Below, in pieces: positions 20,004 through 33,193 of a stretch of DNA of 34,796 nucleotides. The notes under the pieces were generated by a model, which had not been told where the DNA came from, made no database searches, and worked only from the letters and a program-made list of their open reading frames with translations. The DNA is from Halisarca cf. caerulea (Eukaryota > Porifera > Demospongiae > Chondrillida > Halisarcidae): assembly GCA_963170055.1 (NCBI GenBank), contig CAUJGJ010000387.1:155001-189796 (forward strand), given 5' to 3'. Each line of letters opens with the position of its first letter. The stretch's first letter is position 1. The position numbers were made by a program, and so were the translations under genes.

Positions 20004-20467
20004 CAGGGGCGTAGCCAGAAGAAAAAGAGGGGGGTTTCTTAGAGGCTAAGATCATGGGCATGATACAGTGTACCAAAGTCTTTGGTGGTATTGTGGACAC
20101 ATTGTACTACGTGTATGTAGCCAGTACTTGTTATAGTATGTGTATAATGTCAACACTGTGGGCCACATGCATGCATAGGAGCACCACTGGTTAGTATTGG
20201 TAATTTGAAAACTAAGGCCATAGTGATACATGCTTGTTTTAGACAAGGAGCTCGACACATTTAAAAGGAACACAAAGTGTCAATAACATTCACATCATTT
20301 GCTGTCATGTGCTCTGTAGAACCATTTATGAAGGTGTATGCAGGTGACAATTGGAGAAAGTGTTGGGATTAATTGTATGATTAATTAGCATACTGGTGGC
20401 TTGACTTAAAGGGATCGTAATAAGGGGGGTTTCCTGGCAACCAGGAAACAATGGAGCTACGCCCCTG
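20004..20467. mobile_element. Terminal-inverted-repeat element (caggggcgtag ends)
   Basis: The ends caggggcgtagcc and ggagctacgcccctg are inverted, with 5-bp flanking repeat ggagc at 19999-20003 and 20468-20472. 464 bp, no coding region. Its ends resemble those of the element at 29357-30206. Confidence 0.75.
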
Positions 20468-20754
20468 GGAGCTATGTGAAAACAAATTACAGATTAAAGA
20501 TTACAAATTGTGGATGAAACATTAACTGCCTCTCTTTCTTGGCACCTGGTGCAAACATTCCAGCCACAAGCTACTATCCGTACTTAGGTGTCCTTTGTCC
20601 AAGGACAAAGAATTGAAGTGAATTTTGCTGGTTCTAATTGCAAATTGTTTGAGCTTAGCCAATTCTTGGGTTTAACTTGAAATTTTACCTTATATTCAAG
20701 TAACTATCCAATGAATAATCATTCTTTTAAATTATATCTCTTTTATGTCCCCAG

Positions 20755-20958
20755 GATGGTCAGAATGCCCTTCACTTTGCTTCCTTTTATGGGCATCTAG
20801 ATATTATGAAATACCTCATTCCAAAGTTTGCAGACAGAAGATTTGAATCTACCAACTTGGGTAACACCTGTCTACACTTGTCTGCACAGGGTGGTCATCT
20901 GGTAGTAGTGAAGTACCTCATTGAAGAGTGTGGATTTGACCCTGGTGCTGTAAATAAG
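20755..20958 (+). CDS. Ankyrin-repeat gene, exon of two repeats
   Basis: A 204-bp phase-0 exon with acceptor ccccag and donor gtgggc. Repeat one begins DGQNALHFASFYGHLDIMKY and ends KFADRRFESTN. Repeat two begins LGNTCLHLSAQGGHLVVVKY and ends EECGFDPGAVNK. Both fit the ankyrin consensus. It is about 80% similar to the exon at 31633-31836, so each tandem unit is a one-repeat exon followed by a two-repeat exon. The upstream intron of about 12.4 kb holds the nested Gypsy elements and the LINE. The donor is GTGGGC rather than GTA, a weaker site. Confidence 0.92.
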
Positions 20959-20982
20959 GTGGGCTATTGGTTTTTGCTTGAT

Positions 20983-22008
<1,026 letters not shown>

Positions 22009-22067
22009 GCAAGTGATTTGAGTGTGTGGGGCGGCAGCTCCCATGAGGTTTTTACTCGAATTACTTG
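22009..22067. repeat. Short hairpin, GCAAGT family copy 3
   Basis: Arms gcaagtgatttgagt and actcgaattacttg, with the same inner ggggcggcagctcc segment as copies at 803 and 1055. It lies 37 bases before the exon at 22105. Confidence 0.75.
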
Positions 22068-22104
22068 TTTTTATTCCCAATGTTTGCATTTCCTATCCCT
22101 TTAG

Positions 22105-22206
22105 GATGATTGGACTATACTTCATCATGCTTCAAGATATGGTCACCTCCACATTGTCAGAGAACTAATTGAGAAGATGAATTTTTATGTATTTGCTACT
22201 AAGCCG
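22105..22206 (+). CDS. Ankyrin-repeat gene, exon of one repeat (duplicate of 8244)
   Basis: A 102-bp phase-0 exon with acceptor cctttag and donor gtatgt. It encodes DDWTILHHASRYGHLHIVRE then LIEKMNFYVFATKP, differing from the 8244 exon at only a few residues. The substitutions ALHC to ILHH and NVDV to NFYV alter consensus ankyrin positions, but the frame stays open. The flanking intron bases are also similar to those at 8244. In order it follows the two-repeat exon at 20755. Confidence 0.9.
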
Positions 22207-22385
22207 GTATGTTTGTTGTTAGCTTACTTGAATGCACAACAATCCCTAAGATAATTTCGCAACTTGGCTCATACACTCTCCCTTATATATAAACTGTTTA
22301 CAACAGCACCATTGGTTCCATTGTTTTGTGCTGCTATAACCAAGCTGTTGTTGTAACCAGTGCAATTTGCATGTACAGAGACCAG

Positions 22386-22388
<3 letters not shown>

Positions 22389-22417
<29 letters not shown>
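22389..22417. repeat. (TA)n microsatellite
   Basis: About 13 TA units bordering the 3' side of retroelement copy A. Confidence 0.9.
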
Positions 22418-22420
<3 letters not shown>

Positions 22421-23402
22421 GAATAGATTATATTACATATGACGACAGCAAACGAACAAAACATGCCCAGAGGGCAAAGTAAAGGAAAATTACTAAACAA
22501 AAGACTGATTGTTAATAGAACCTAGGATTGCAACTGAGTTAAATCTTTGAATAGTTACACTAATTGTTTGACATGAATGGTGGAAAGACTGATCGAGGAT
22601 CGGCAGGCTTCAATCTGATACAATGAGCTAATTCCTTCAAAAATGACATTGCACTGTCTCCAAAGACTCCCAGAGATTCAAGCCCGATTGGTACAAAATA
22701 TTGGGATTGAGAGATTTCCTGATATAGTGATCTTTCTGTTTTCTGCCATGTTTGCAACCTTGGCTGCTCCCAGGGAGGCACTTGGGATGTAGGATGGAGC
22801 AAGTGTGTCCCAGCATGTGACATCCCAAGCCAGAGTCCTACCCCTCTTCCATGGAATCACCGTGACCCCATCATCTGGCTTTCCATCTGAGTGGCAGAGA
22901 CCAGTTGGTTTCAACATGGATGGAATGTCTGCTGCAGCTAATGCTCTTTTTACCAAGTAATACAAGGCAGCGTGGCGGGGGGTGTCGACCTATACTCCTT
23001 AATTCTGCAGCTCAGCCCGTGTGTTTCTGAGCTGTCTACACAGACACCACACTGGGTACACCGGTGTGGAGCACATAACAGTAGACCGAGTCTCAAACCC
23101 ACTGCCACTCTCACTGTATCATCTTCCAATCAAAGACCAAGAGAAGATGCAGGTAGAACTGTGAGCCAGGCATCCGATTCTTTTCGTTGGACTGCAAGTA
23201 GTCTGGCCTTAGATTGCTGGTCTTGGGCCGAGTGCTCCATTAAAGCGGATAAACTGGCTTCCACTAATGGCTTATCCCAGGCCTTTTAACAAGATTGGTT
23301 TTGGCCAGATGGTGCATCTGCACCATGGCCAACTCTCCAGAGGGCAAGTGTTTCAGACTGGTAGCGATTAGGAGCATCTCTCAGGTGTGCCGGAAGGATA
23401 GA
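22418..23402 (-). mobile_element. Non-LTR retroelement copy A, C-terminal part only
   Basis: On the - strand, from 23285 downward, the reading gives QQSKARLLAVQRKESDAWL and [19 protein letters not shown]. Then comes a cysteine motif, [18 protein letters not shown]. After a break it continues with [28 protein letters not shown] and LAWDVTCWDT. The last recognisable part is ISVTIQRFNSVAILG near 22540, after which a stop and a short 3' UTR lead into (TA)n. It corresponds to the C-terminal third of copy B. The reverse transcriptase is missing. Several stops and frameshifts make it dead. (TA)n lies on both sides. Confidence 0.8.
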
Positions 23403-24097
<695 letters not shown>

Positions 24098-24114
24098 GGG
24101 GGGGGGGGGGGGGG
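24098..24114. repeat. Poly-G run
   Basis: 17 consecutive G bases directly before the palindrome at 24115. Such runs are prone to length errors in sequencing. Confidence 0.9.
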
Positions 24115-24250
24115 TAATATAATGGTTATACAATGACAATTTACAGAGTATGGATTATACACACACTTACCCTTGGGCGCTACGCGCCCTTGGGTCTCGT
24201 GCGTGTGTAATCCATGCTCCGTAAATTGCCATTGTATAACTATTACATAT
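24115..24250. repeat. Long palindrome, about 60-bp arms
   Basis: The left arm includes ggttatacaatgacaattta and ends cccttgggcgc. The right arm begins gcgcccttggg and includes aattgccattgtataact. The arms differ at several positions (gagta/gagca, tatac/tacac), which shows age. A loop of only a few bases fits a foldback MITE. Confidence 0.85.
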
Positions 24251-24783
24251 ACAATGAAAACCGCTTAAGACGAATTCCATGGTACACTGAAAATCATTAC
24301 TTTTTATAAGAAATATGATACAAAAACTATCAATTTCTACCAGGAAATCTTTGGAAACTTACACTTAATACAAGTTTCAGCCTTAAAAGATTCTAAAGAA
24401 CATCTTTTTGTGTGTTAAGCATCATTTGTACCTCTAAAAAACGGATTATGGAATCAAAAGTCACCAATTTTGGAGATTCTAAGTAGGCAGCCATCTTTTA
24501 ATACTACTGAGTAACAAGAAATTGCTGGATATTTGACAGTTACTCAACGATTTAGAGCCTTTGTTTATCCAAGTAGGATTTTCTTCAGCTGAAAGGCATT
24601 AGCATGGACAATTCTTCCACTTTCAAAGGCTATTTGATGGTTTTGGTCTTCGCTTTTACAGGTTTTTTTCATATAAAGCAGTTAAAATTATATTGTGTAG
24701 TACCTGGCTACACAATTCGTTTGTGTTATGCAATATTTCGTACTAATCGACTTTGTTTTATCCAGTTTTCACTGTGTATATGT
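24251..24783. other. AT-rich intron DNA, nothing recognised
   Basis: No supported gene. The frame 24604-24804 (+) is low-complexity hydrophobic sequence without known motifs. Confidence 0.5.
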
Positions 24784-24897
24784 TATAGTTATATCCCAGT
24801 ATGAGCATGATATCCAGGTTATACCCAAGACCGAGGTGAAGTCGAGGTCACGAGCGATGACTTGGATATTATGCAAGTGAACTGGGATGTAACTAAC
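24784..24897. repeat. Palindromic MITE with agttatatcccagt ends
   Basis: The left part agttatatcccagt..gatatccaggt and right part acttggatatt..actgggatgtaact are inverted copies with the middle aagaccgaggtgaagtcgag. A fragment of the same end, aactgggatata, is at 25038-25050. Confidence 0.7.
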
Positions 24898-24972
24898 GTC
24901 TATCCAATGCGAATGGATTTTCAATTAGGAGACTTGATTGACAATAATTGATTTCATTAACACCAAATTGAC

Positions 24973-25002
24973 TGGTGGTTATCACCCGGGTGATAACCAC
25001 CA
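24973..25002. repeat. Perfect 30-bp palindrome
   Basis: tggtggttatcaccc followed directly by its exact reverse complement gggtgataaccacca, with no loop. Confidence 0.9.
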
Positions 25003-25115
25003 TATATTATACACAGTTTTTCCTTTGATCTTTCACTAACTGGGATATATATATATACTATATATATATATTAACATTAATATATTATTATTTAAAGTAA
25101 ACGGAGTAGACAGAT

Positions 25116-25232
<117 letters not shown>

Positions 25233-25235
25233 GAA

Positions 25236-28200
25236 CATAAAACTTTACACAGTACAACAACCTAAAATTGAAGTGGTATTATATTTCTGTATGCACACAC
25301 TGATTCGGTGGCATAGTTTCAAATATGTTAGTGGGTCATTTGTTAATGTACGCGTCATGGAAAAATCAAAGGCATCTTGCCTAAAAATTCCAGTAGACTC
25401 AAAAGCGATGGGCTGGAATATGTGGCATATTGATAGTTCAGCATACAGATCTCGCTTCTTGGTCGCCGGATGATTGGCCAGCAGCCCAAGCCGGGATGAT
25501 GACATCTGAATGTTGGATGGGGCAAAAGAGTCCCTACATGTCACATCCCAAACAAGGGCACGGCCTTTAGCCCAGGGTATGGTGGTGAGGTCATCAGTTC
25601 TCTTACCATCCGACCGACATAGGCCACGTGATTCCAGTGTGGATAGCACATTGGCAGCAGAAAGGGCTCGATGAACTATGTCATTCAGTGCTGTGTGTCA
25701 GGGCAATCTGCCTTGACTACTCCGGCAACTGAGCCCATGTACTCCAGAGTGGTCCACCTGCATTCCACAGCGAGGACAATCGTGTGGGACACAAAGGGTT
25801 GCTCCAAGACGAAGGCCCACTGCAGTCCAGATGGTTTCATTCCCCATTCGGAGGCCGAGTGCTGAAACCGGAGGAGAAGTAAGCCAAGCCCCCGATTCCT
25901 TCTGTGTTGATGCCAGCAATTGTGTCCTCCGTCTGGAGTCAGCTGTGGTCAGAAGTGAGTCAAAGTGACCTCAATTATGGGCTAATTCCAGAACTTCTGC
26001 CTGCTGGCATCAGAACCATTTGAAGGGGCTACAGCAACAGAAGATGCAGAGCTCCATGCAAGCATAGCTTCTGTGCAGACATTGTTGTCTTGATTGTGCA
26101 GCCTCTCAGGGAGGATAACCTGGGAGAGAGAAGCACAGCCAGCAGCAGAAGCCAGAAAGGAAGCCGGTGCCAGCATGACTGCACTTCTACCCCCCAAGCC
26201 ACCAAATGTAGCTGGGAGGGAGGCTTGTAGCCAACCAGGGTCAGTGAGATGAATATTACATATTGACTCTAGGAGAGACCTTTGCAGGCTATCAAAGGAT
26301 GACAGGAAGGTGGACTGATGGCATGGAGCCATGCGGAGGGTATAAAAGAGTTTGCATGGGGAGTGAAAATGCATTCCTCAATAAGCACAAGGCACCATGT
26401 GCCTGAAGAACTTTGAGCCTCTCCCCAAGCTTCTCCAGGTTGGACATCTTCAGCTGGAGGATTATCTCTATGGCCTCAATTCCACCATCCAAGGAGAGTG
26501 GCCCTTTCAGGAGGTGTGTCACGAAGAGATGGAAAATGTGACAGGATGGAATCTCTAGTAGCGTCCTACACACAGATCAACTCCGATTTGCTGCAATTGA
26601 GCTTCGACCCAATATTGGGAGCAAGCTCCTTCAGATGTGTGTGACGTCCGACTTAAGATGGCGGGTCAGTCGCCATTTGCAGCAGCTATGAATATAATTA
26701 TCAGGCCATAAATATAATTATATAACGCGCTTACTGGTATACTTGATTATCGTCATACCATTTTTGACGCTTTATTCCTGCATGAAGCCCAGTGTTATTG
26801 TCAAAATTCGTCTGAGCATTCATTTAAGTACGGTGAATGATCGTATGTATGGATTTGTGGAAATTCTGTTTTTCCACTGCGCCACAACATCTAAACTATG
26901 CCCAAAATGGCGATTTGCACCCGCAGCAACGCAAAATAGTTGATTTTCTGTTAAACAGAGGAGATCCCCAAATTCCATACATATGATCTTAAATATGAGA
27001 GTAAGCTACAAGTTTGTGTCCAAATGTACTTGTTTCGTTGCAATTTGACTCGATGAAGCGTCAAAGTACGGCGAACGGAAAGAGCTTTGTTTCTGCTTCA
27101 GTGTATGACTTTTGTCATTTATTCCTTGGCCTACACAGGCCTTATAGTTAGCTCAATAAGGTAAATCGGAGTAGTGGCACTAATATCATTCAGTAGCATC
27201 GATATAACAGCGAAAGTTTTTGCAAAAATTGCATGGGCGGACCGACCCGCCACTTTAATGTCTTTAAGAGACCCGCCAAGAGTGCCATCATCCAGGTAGA
27301 AAACATTAAACTCTGATTTGAGTAATGTGATCAAATCGTGGATAGCTAAACAGAAAAGGAGTGGGCCAAGTGGATCTCCCTGTTGGACTCCTTCGCATGA
27401 GTGGATGATGTAGTTGCTGAAAAAAAGGGAGGAAGGTTGGCAATAGGATGTGAAAGCGAGGGGAAACACAAGGGAGGCCTTCTCCAAGACTGACTTAAGC
27501 ATTGAGTCCCGACGGATGCTGTTAAAGGCATTTTGAAAGTCAAGTTTCACCAATAAATTCCCTTGAATCATCCCATTCAAGTAGGACCTGGCTGCATGTA
27601 CAGTGGCTTCAGCTCCCATGGGTGTGCCAAAGCCCAGCTGTGTGGGGAAAAGGAGAGAACCCATTTCCTCCTTGACTGCTGCACTGACACATTTGGCAGC
27701 AAGGCGGCGTAGTGTGCTGCCTATAGCAATTGGTCGGATGCCTCCGTCCGGCTTGTTGAGGCCAATAAGATTAGCCCCTAAAAAGAACGGACAGGCTGAG
27801 ATAGGAACGTTGCCAGAAATAACCTTATTGATGAAGGTGGTTAAGGAGGTAATTAAGCTGGAAGAGTCCAATCCATGGGTAGGGGAAATGAGATCCTTAA
27901 TTCAGATGTTGGGGAAGAAGACCATCATGACCCCTAGCAGAGCCAGAAGGGAAGGAGTACACTGCCCCGGTGACCTCAAAGGATGATACCATTAGGGGTA
28001 TGTCAGGAGATTGAAATTTGGGTAAGTAGCCATCAGGGTGAGGGGCGGGTGTTTTCCCTCAATAAATTCAGGGAACTGTCATCAGGAACACAGAAGGTAT
28101 CCTGAGAGCTCGCTATACGGACTGCCCCTCGAAAGTCTCTATCTTCCAGCTTTGAGGACACTCGTGCTGCAAGATGCATACATTAGTACCTCGAACGCGT

Positions 28201-28910
28201 GTGGGAGGAGTATGAGCAGGGTCCTTCTCATTAGCCAAAGCTTCATTGATTGCAGTGGCTAGGTTTCTAGATCTATGATGACCCCCCTTCTTCGGTGCCT
28301 GAAGGCAGCGCCTTAGGAAAAGAAATAGCCGCACCCACGATTCGCTAGAATTACTAGCATTGAGATTGTCCAAGATATCTGACAGCTTCAAGCAGCTTGA
28401 TGTCTGGAGGCGTGCGGGATTCTTTTGATGACTTTGCCCGTGAAATGATCGGGGTTAATGAGAAGAGGGAGGGGGGAAGTGCCATTCATGACGTCAGACG
28501 TGTCCGCACTCACCTAGGGAGAAGTACTTGGTGTTGAACTCTCCACCATGTGAGTGACAGCTATAGAAGACGGATCGACCGGACTGACTCCAGACCCAAG
28601 GCACCTGTTCAAGACTGGTCCATGTATTTTGATTTGCCGTCTGAGCGTATAGGCATACCACGTCCGCATAAAACAGGATCCCCTGTCAGAAGAAGACGAC
28701 ATAGCGCTGAACAACGAAACGATCATCAGGCGAGTTGAGCCAAGATGACAGATGTAAAGATGATCTGAGCAGAGAATGTGATTCTGTGAATTGACTTTTA
28801 ATCTAAATTATGACTATAGGTGAAATTTGATTCTGAATAGGGTAGGAAGGTAAAATTAATATCTTCCAACGCGCCATCTTCTCACCATCTTGATCTCTGG
28901 TCCATATATC
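25236..28910 (-). mobile_element. Non-LTR retroelement copy B, nearly full length but broken
   Basis: - strand protein pieces in order. N-terminal: SESWVRLFLFLRRCLQAPKK (near 28330), KLEDRDFRGAVRIASS (near 28110), SFPSGSARGHDGLLPQHLN (near 27930). Reverse transcriptase at 27871-27260: DFQNAFNSIRRDSML, EGVQQGDPLGPLLF and FYLDDG (27285-27302). After a 592-bp insertion, HLKELAPNIGSKLN continues the frame at 26640. Later come TFGGLGGRSAVMLAPASFLA (26200) and a CCHC motif, CPRCGMQVDHSGVHGLSC (25780-25727). A restriction-like nuclease candidate has SDGKRTDDLTTIPW and VWDVTC (25620-25540). The C-terminus RISVCIQKYN..SILG ends 12 bases before TATATA(TG)n. No AP endonuclease is seen. Stops and frameshifts near 27900, 26580 and 25700 inactivate it. 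RT and the order of parts are clear; the nuclease call is inference. Confidence 0.82.
26660..27251. mobile_element. 592-bp TIR element inserted in retroelement copy B
   Basis: The ends ggcgggtcagtcgcc and, inverted, ggcgggtcggtccgcc are terminal inverted repeats. The flanking nine bases, acttaagat and actttaatg, are an imperfect target duplication. Deleting the element plus one flank rejoins the RT frame as SLKDIKVGR..HLKELAP, which confirms the insertion. No transposase; a MITE, possibly MULE-like if the duplication is 9 bp. Confidence 0.8.
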
Positions 28911-28911
28911 G

Positions 28912-28962
<51 letters not shown>
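28911..28962. repeat. (TA)n microsatellite
   Basis: About 24 TA units at the 5' border of retroelement copy B. Confidence 0.95.
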
Positions 28963-28965
<3 letters not shown>

Positions 28966-29350
28966 TCTCTCCTTGCATATAAATCTTTGCATTGTCTGGT
29001 ATTAAATGTGCACTATTTACTGTTAGTTTATCCTCTTGCAGAATCTTATACCTCCATGCAGGTATGCTATGTTCGATTTCTAGGCATAAAACAAAATGCT
29101 GACGTTTTCAGAGTACTATAAGTATTTGCTTTGTTTTTCATCTAAATGTAAGTAGACTTTCTGAAAATAGCCAAAATGGCATCTGTCATACTTATACTAG
29201 CCTTCGAAAGTGAAAAAAAGCTTGTTTTATATCCTCTGCAAGTCACATGTAGTCAGTTTTCTTTACACCATATGCAAATATCTAGAAAGACAGAAAATTG
29301 GTGGTGAAGATCTTGGCTTTTGAACATGAAAAAGGGTTCAAATAAAAGCA
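28963..29350. other. Intron DNA, nothing recognised
   Basis: AT-rich, no gene seen. Confidence 0.5.
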
Positions 29351-29356
29351 CAGATT

Positions 29357-30206
29357 CAGGGGCGGATCCAGGAATTTTGGATAGGGGGGGTTGCAATCAA
29401 GAGCATGCATGTACATATTGACATATAGTCCATATGTACATACACTATTATGCTGGTATACACTACACACTAGTCGAAATTATGACCTTATAATGCTACA
29501 CAATGGCGAACGTGTTGTGTGACACCTGTTGAATTTCAATCACAATGGTAAAACTGTTGTGCTTGAGATTCCGTCCCACTCTAGCCAATGCTCAAACCTC
29601 ACCTGATGTGCAAGTGGAAGGCTAAGTCCAAATTTAATGGAAGACAATGATTCTGACATGCATGCATGAACCAGTGCTTTGCTAGCTATGTTCAAGTTGT
29701 TCATGTTCCCATGAATATATAGAATGTATAATGCCTGCAGTTGATTACTCAGTGACTATTTTTAGGTGATTATGATATCATACACATAATCTATTTTTAG
29801 GTGAAAAATGGATACCTGAGGTCACTAGGCAAAAGGTGCTTTTTTCTCCATTTTTGTGCTTGGATTTTGCCAAAGGAAGGTTCTACACTTAGGCACTTTT
29901 AGATTGACAAAGTTAACTAGCGGAAATGGGAAATTCGGAAGGTTTAGAGTATAAAACGGGAGATCGGAAGGATTCTTGCAAAACGGCTCTTAAAAATCAG
30001 GAGATTTCCCACTTAATTGTGAGAGTTGGAGTCTCTGCTCTAAGTACTAAACTAGCTTAGCCTTCCCTCTGAGGAGTTTAAGAATGGCCATGGCGTACTG
30101 CTGATGATACAGCTTGTAGCATCTAATTTGTTCTGTGTGTATTCTTTGGGGAAAGTCTGAAAGGGGGGGTTGCAACCCCAGCAACCCCCCTCTCGATCCG
30201 CCCCTG
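29357..30206. mobile_element. Terminal-inverted-repeat element (caggggcggatc ends)
   Basis: Left end caggggcggatccagg..ggggggg, right end ccccccc-rich then tcgatccgcccctg. The 6-bp flanking repeat cagatt is at 29351-29356 and 30207-30212. 850 bp without a credible gene, so non-autonomous. Superfamily not assigned; its outer caggggcg is shared with the element at 20004-20467. Confidence 0.8.
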
Positions 30207-30212
30207 CAGATT

Positions 30213-31632
30213 GAAAGCTTACTAAATCGAATCTTTGGTGCTGATGCTCCACTCCATGGCTGTTTTGTCCAAGGATTTCTGCCCAAAAGCTTGGTTCCCA
30301 GCTACAAGATGTTGAACATTAAACCTAAAAGAGCAGCGCACATTGTCCTGAGATTTGATTCTGAGGGTTTGGTCCTTTAGTAATAGCATATCACAGTTTC
30401 AAAGTTAAAAGCCGAGATTTCTACCACTGCCTTTTTCGATGAAATTTTCTTGTTGAACAGAACTGCCTTTCCAGCCTGAGTCACGTGCTGTCACACGTTC
30501 CACGAACATCTTTCTTATTTATTTATATGTATACGTTCCACTTGCACATGACATCATCACCAAAACCACAATACAGTCTACTGGCTGAAGAAAGATAACG
30601 AGCTTGGAGTACATAGTACTTTCAGACAAAATTTTCCTAGGCCAGACCTTTAGATCCCTCTCAATTCACATGAAACTAGCAAGAAAAGAAAGAACAAGTG
30701 GTGAATACACCAAAAATTGTTCCAGGATATAGGTTATAAGCTTCTGTAAGGAAGTTATAACTGAAAAAGACAGTTATTCACCCTTCAAATGGCCAAAACT
30801 TAGCATAAATGGTCAAATTGTGAGAAACTGCTTAATTATGGCACTATGCCTGGAGTGATTTTCACAAACCGAAACATCTTAAGATTCGATAGAAGTAGGA
30901 TTTGGTGAGATTCAGAGGCATCTAGAGGTCCGGCTAAGCGACTTTTTCTTCAGCCTCAACAAAACTGCCATTTTTGTGACGTTTCACTCATATGTAAGTG
31001 CAAAGTCATAAAAGTCACCTTCTCTAGATATGTGAAGTTATCAATGCTGTGTGAAAGATGCTCAATGACGAAAGATTTTGGTAAAAGACAGATATTGCCC
31101 TATCTGGAGGAGAAATAATGCTAAAACGCAATTCAATTCACAATCTGTGGCTAGCAAAATATGTGACTCAGAGCCATATGAATTCGCTTGTATCAGTTGT
31201 TAACTGGTATAGTTTTGTTAAAATCTCAAAAAATCCTTTTTTGGTGTCTGAATTGACCAAGAATGAAAACAAATGCAATATTTAATTTTTCGCTTACCTT
31301 GTTATAGCATTATTCAGCAATCATTTCCTGTAGCCATGAATGTATTAAATGTAAAAGTCAAGATTACAAGAAAGTAGTAATAATATGGTGTTTTCTACTT
31401 CGGAATATAGTTGGTTTCTGTTTACCTATCAAAAATGTATTGTGATGCTGGGATAAGACATCACTGGTAGCCATATCCTGTGTACATAGAGCAACTTCCC
31501 TACTTTCCGTGATATCCTCATTTTTGTGTGATATAGGGTACAATTTGTGGTGACATCATTTCTAATTTTGGTGTATGCCTTATTTAGTACTATCCAATGT
31601 AAATAATCATTTTATTCTCTTGTATATCTCAG
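30213..31632. other. Intron DNA, nothing recognised
   Basis: No gene. 30660-30690 (tagatccctctcaattcaca, then tgaaacta) matches the last bases of the window (34763-34796), again showing intron duplication. The pyrimidine-rich acceptor tatctcag ends at 31632. Confidence 0.55.
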
Positions 31633-31836
31633 GGTGATATGAATGCCCTTCACCTTGCTGCCTGTGGTGGGCATTTAGATATTGTGAAATACCTCATTCC
31701 AAAGTTTGCAGACACAAGATTTAAGCCTGACAATTATGGTTATACCTGTCTACACTGGGCTGCAAAGGAAAGTCATCTAGCATTAGTCAAGTACCTCGTG
31801 GAGGAGTGTGGATTTGACCCTGGTGCTGGAACTAAG
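31633..31836 (+). CDS. Ankyrin-repeat gene, exon of two repeats (duplicate of 20755)
   Basis: A 204-bp phase-0 exon with acceptor tctcag and donor gtaatt. Repeat one: GDMNALHLAACGGHLDIVKY to KFADTRFKPDN. Repeat two: YGYTCLHWAAKESHLALVKY to EECGFDPGAGTK. It matches the ankyrin consensus better than the 20755 copy (LHLAACGGH, LHWAA). It is the last exon in view. The donor leads into a further intron, so the gene continues to the right of the window. Confidence 0.93.
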
Positions 31837-32060
31837 GTAATTAAGCTGTTGTTTATTACATGATACACACTTTGTACATCATCTACACCATTCATATCAA
31901 TTCTTCTCTCCTAATATTTTGAATACCTTATATTATGACCTTTTTTGCAATAAACGTAATTATGTTATATTTTACAAGCCATGTCCAAGTCTAAGAGCAA
32001 TACCATGTAACCCAAAATTTATTGGTGATGTTTTAGGGGTGATATATGTATACTATTAGT
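31837..32060. other. Intron start, nothing recognised
   Basis: AT-rich, no gene or repeat recognised. Confidence 0.5.
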
Positions 32061-32175
32061 TACACCCCATTTTTGCTGGGTACATGGGGAATATACTAAG
32101 TGTTAGGTGTTGATACACTAAGGCACAGCCTGACCTAACACTTAGTATATTATTCCCATGTACCCAGAAAAAGCT
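32061..32175. repeat. Long palindrome, about 45-bp arms
   Basis: The left arm includes ctgggtacatgggga and atactaagtgttaggt. The right arm includes acctaacacttagtat and cccatgtacccag. A spacer of about 24 bases separates them. Foldback-type MITE. Confidence 0.85.
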
Positions 32176-32824
32176 AATATGTATCCCACTTGAAAGGAGG
32201 ACTTTGCTCGCAGGGAAGGTATACTTTGGTGTTAAATTCAAGCTGAACCATGCATGATTATTATATCTTTACAACTCTTCATTTCAGTGACAAACTTTGC
32301 AACAGATTCTATACCGGATACTGAATATGCACGTACAGCTAATGTGAAGATAACACTTTTAACTTAATCCAAGGGTGGACAGCTTTTATTAAGGGAAGAA
32401 ACAAAGCTTACTGGAGTACATGCTCCTTTGTAAATGATTGCTTCAGTCTTTATCCGTGAAGGTCGTAATTGAAGGGTTAGAAGAATTCACGATTATTGCT
32501 CAGATGAGAGGACTGCTCTCCTAAAAGACTGCACACGCCACAATGGTGTCTGAAATGATAGGTGTAGACAAAAACGTTTCTAAAAGGAACAATGCGAGCT
32601 TATTCGTAGGCTTAGTACACATTGTACATATAGCAGGTGTGCTGCTGTTGCATCATCCTGTTGACAAGGCAGTTATCAATTATCGACACTTAAAAACTGG
32701 GGTATAGGAATTGGGGTCATTTTGTACCTCGGTATATCGTGAGTATACCCAAGGCTGTCTCTTTGAAGATAATGGATACTGCTCACACAGTGGGATACAT
32801 GCATGCATACATATACTATATATG
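32176..32824. other. Intron DNA, nothing recognised
   Basis: No gene or strong repeat seen. Confidence 0.5.
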
Positions 32825-33129
32825 CAGTGTTAGAAATAAGGAGCAAGTATCGGATGGACAAATGTCCTAGCATCATTACTTTGGGTCAGACAATTTCAGT
32901 TTTGCTCGGACATATTTTGGACAAGTACACAAGTGCCATAGTAGATGTGCATCAACAAATAATGAAAGCATAAATAGACATTCTCAGTATGAATGACTTG
33001 GTATCATCACTTGGTGTGTGAAATGAATATGATGTAGTGCTCAGCCAAATGTCTGACCCAAAATTTTTGGGTCGGACAATATGCCAAAATGGTCAGACAA
33101 TGTTTGAATGCTGACCATTATTTCTAACA

Positions 33130-33132
<3 letters not shown>
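32825..33132. mobile_element. 308-bp TIR element (cagtgttagaaataa ends)
   Basis: cagtgttagaaataa at the left and its exact reverse complement ttatttctaacactg at the right form 15-bp terminal inverted repeats. The inside has several ggtcagacaat-like words. Inserted in TA-rich DNA, so a target duplication cannot be defined. Confidence 0.75.

Positions 33133-33193
<61 letters not shown>
33133..33193. repeat. (TA)n then (GTAT)n microsatellite
   Basis: About 17 TA units followed by about 6 GTAT units, directly at the right end of the 308-bp TIR element. Confidence 0.95.
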
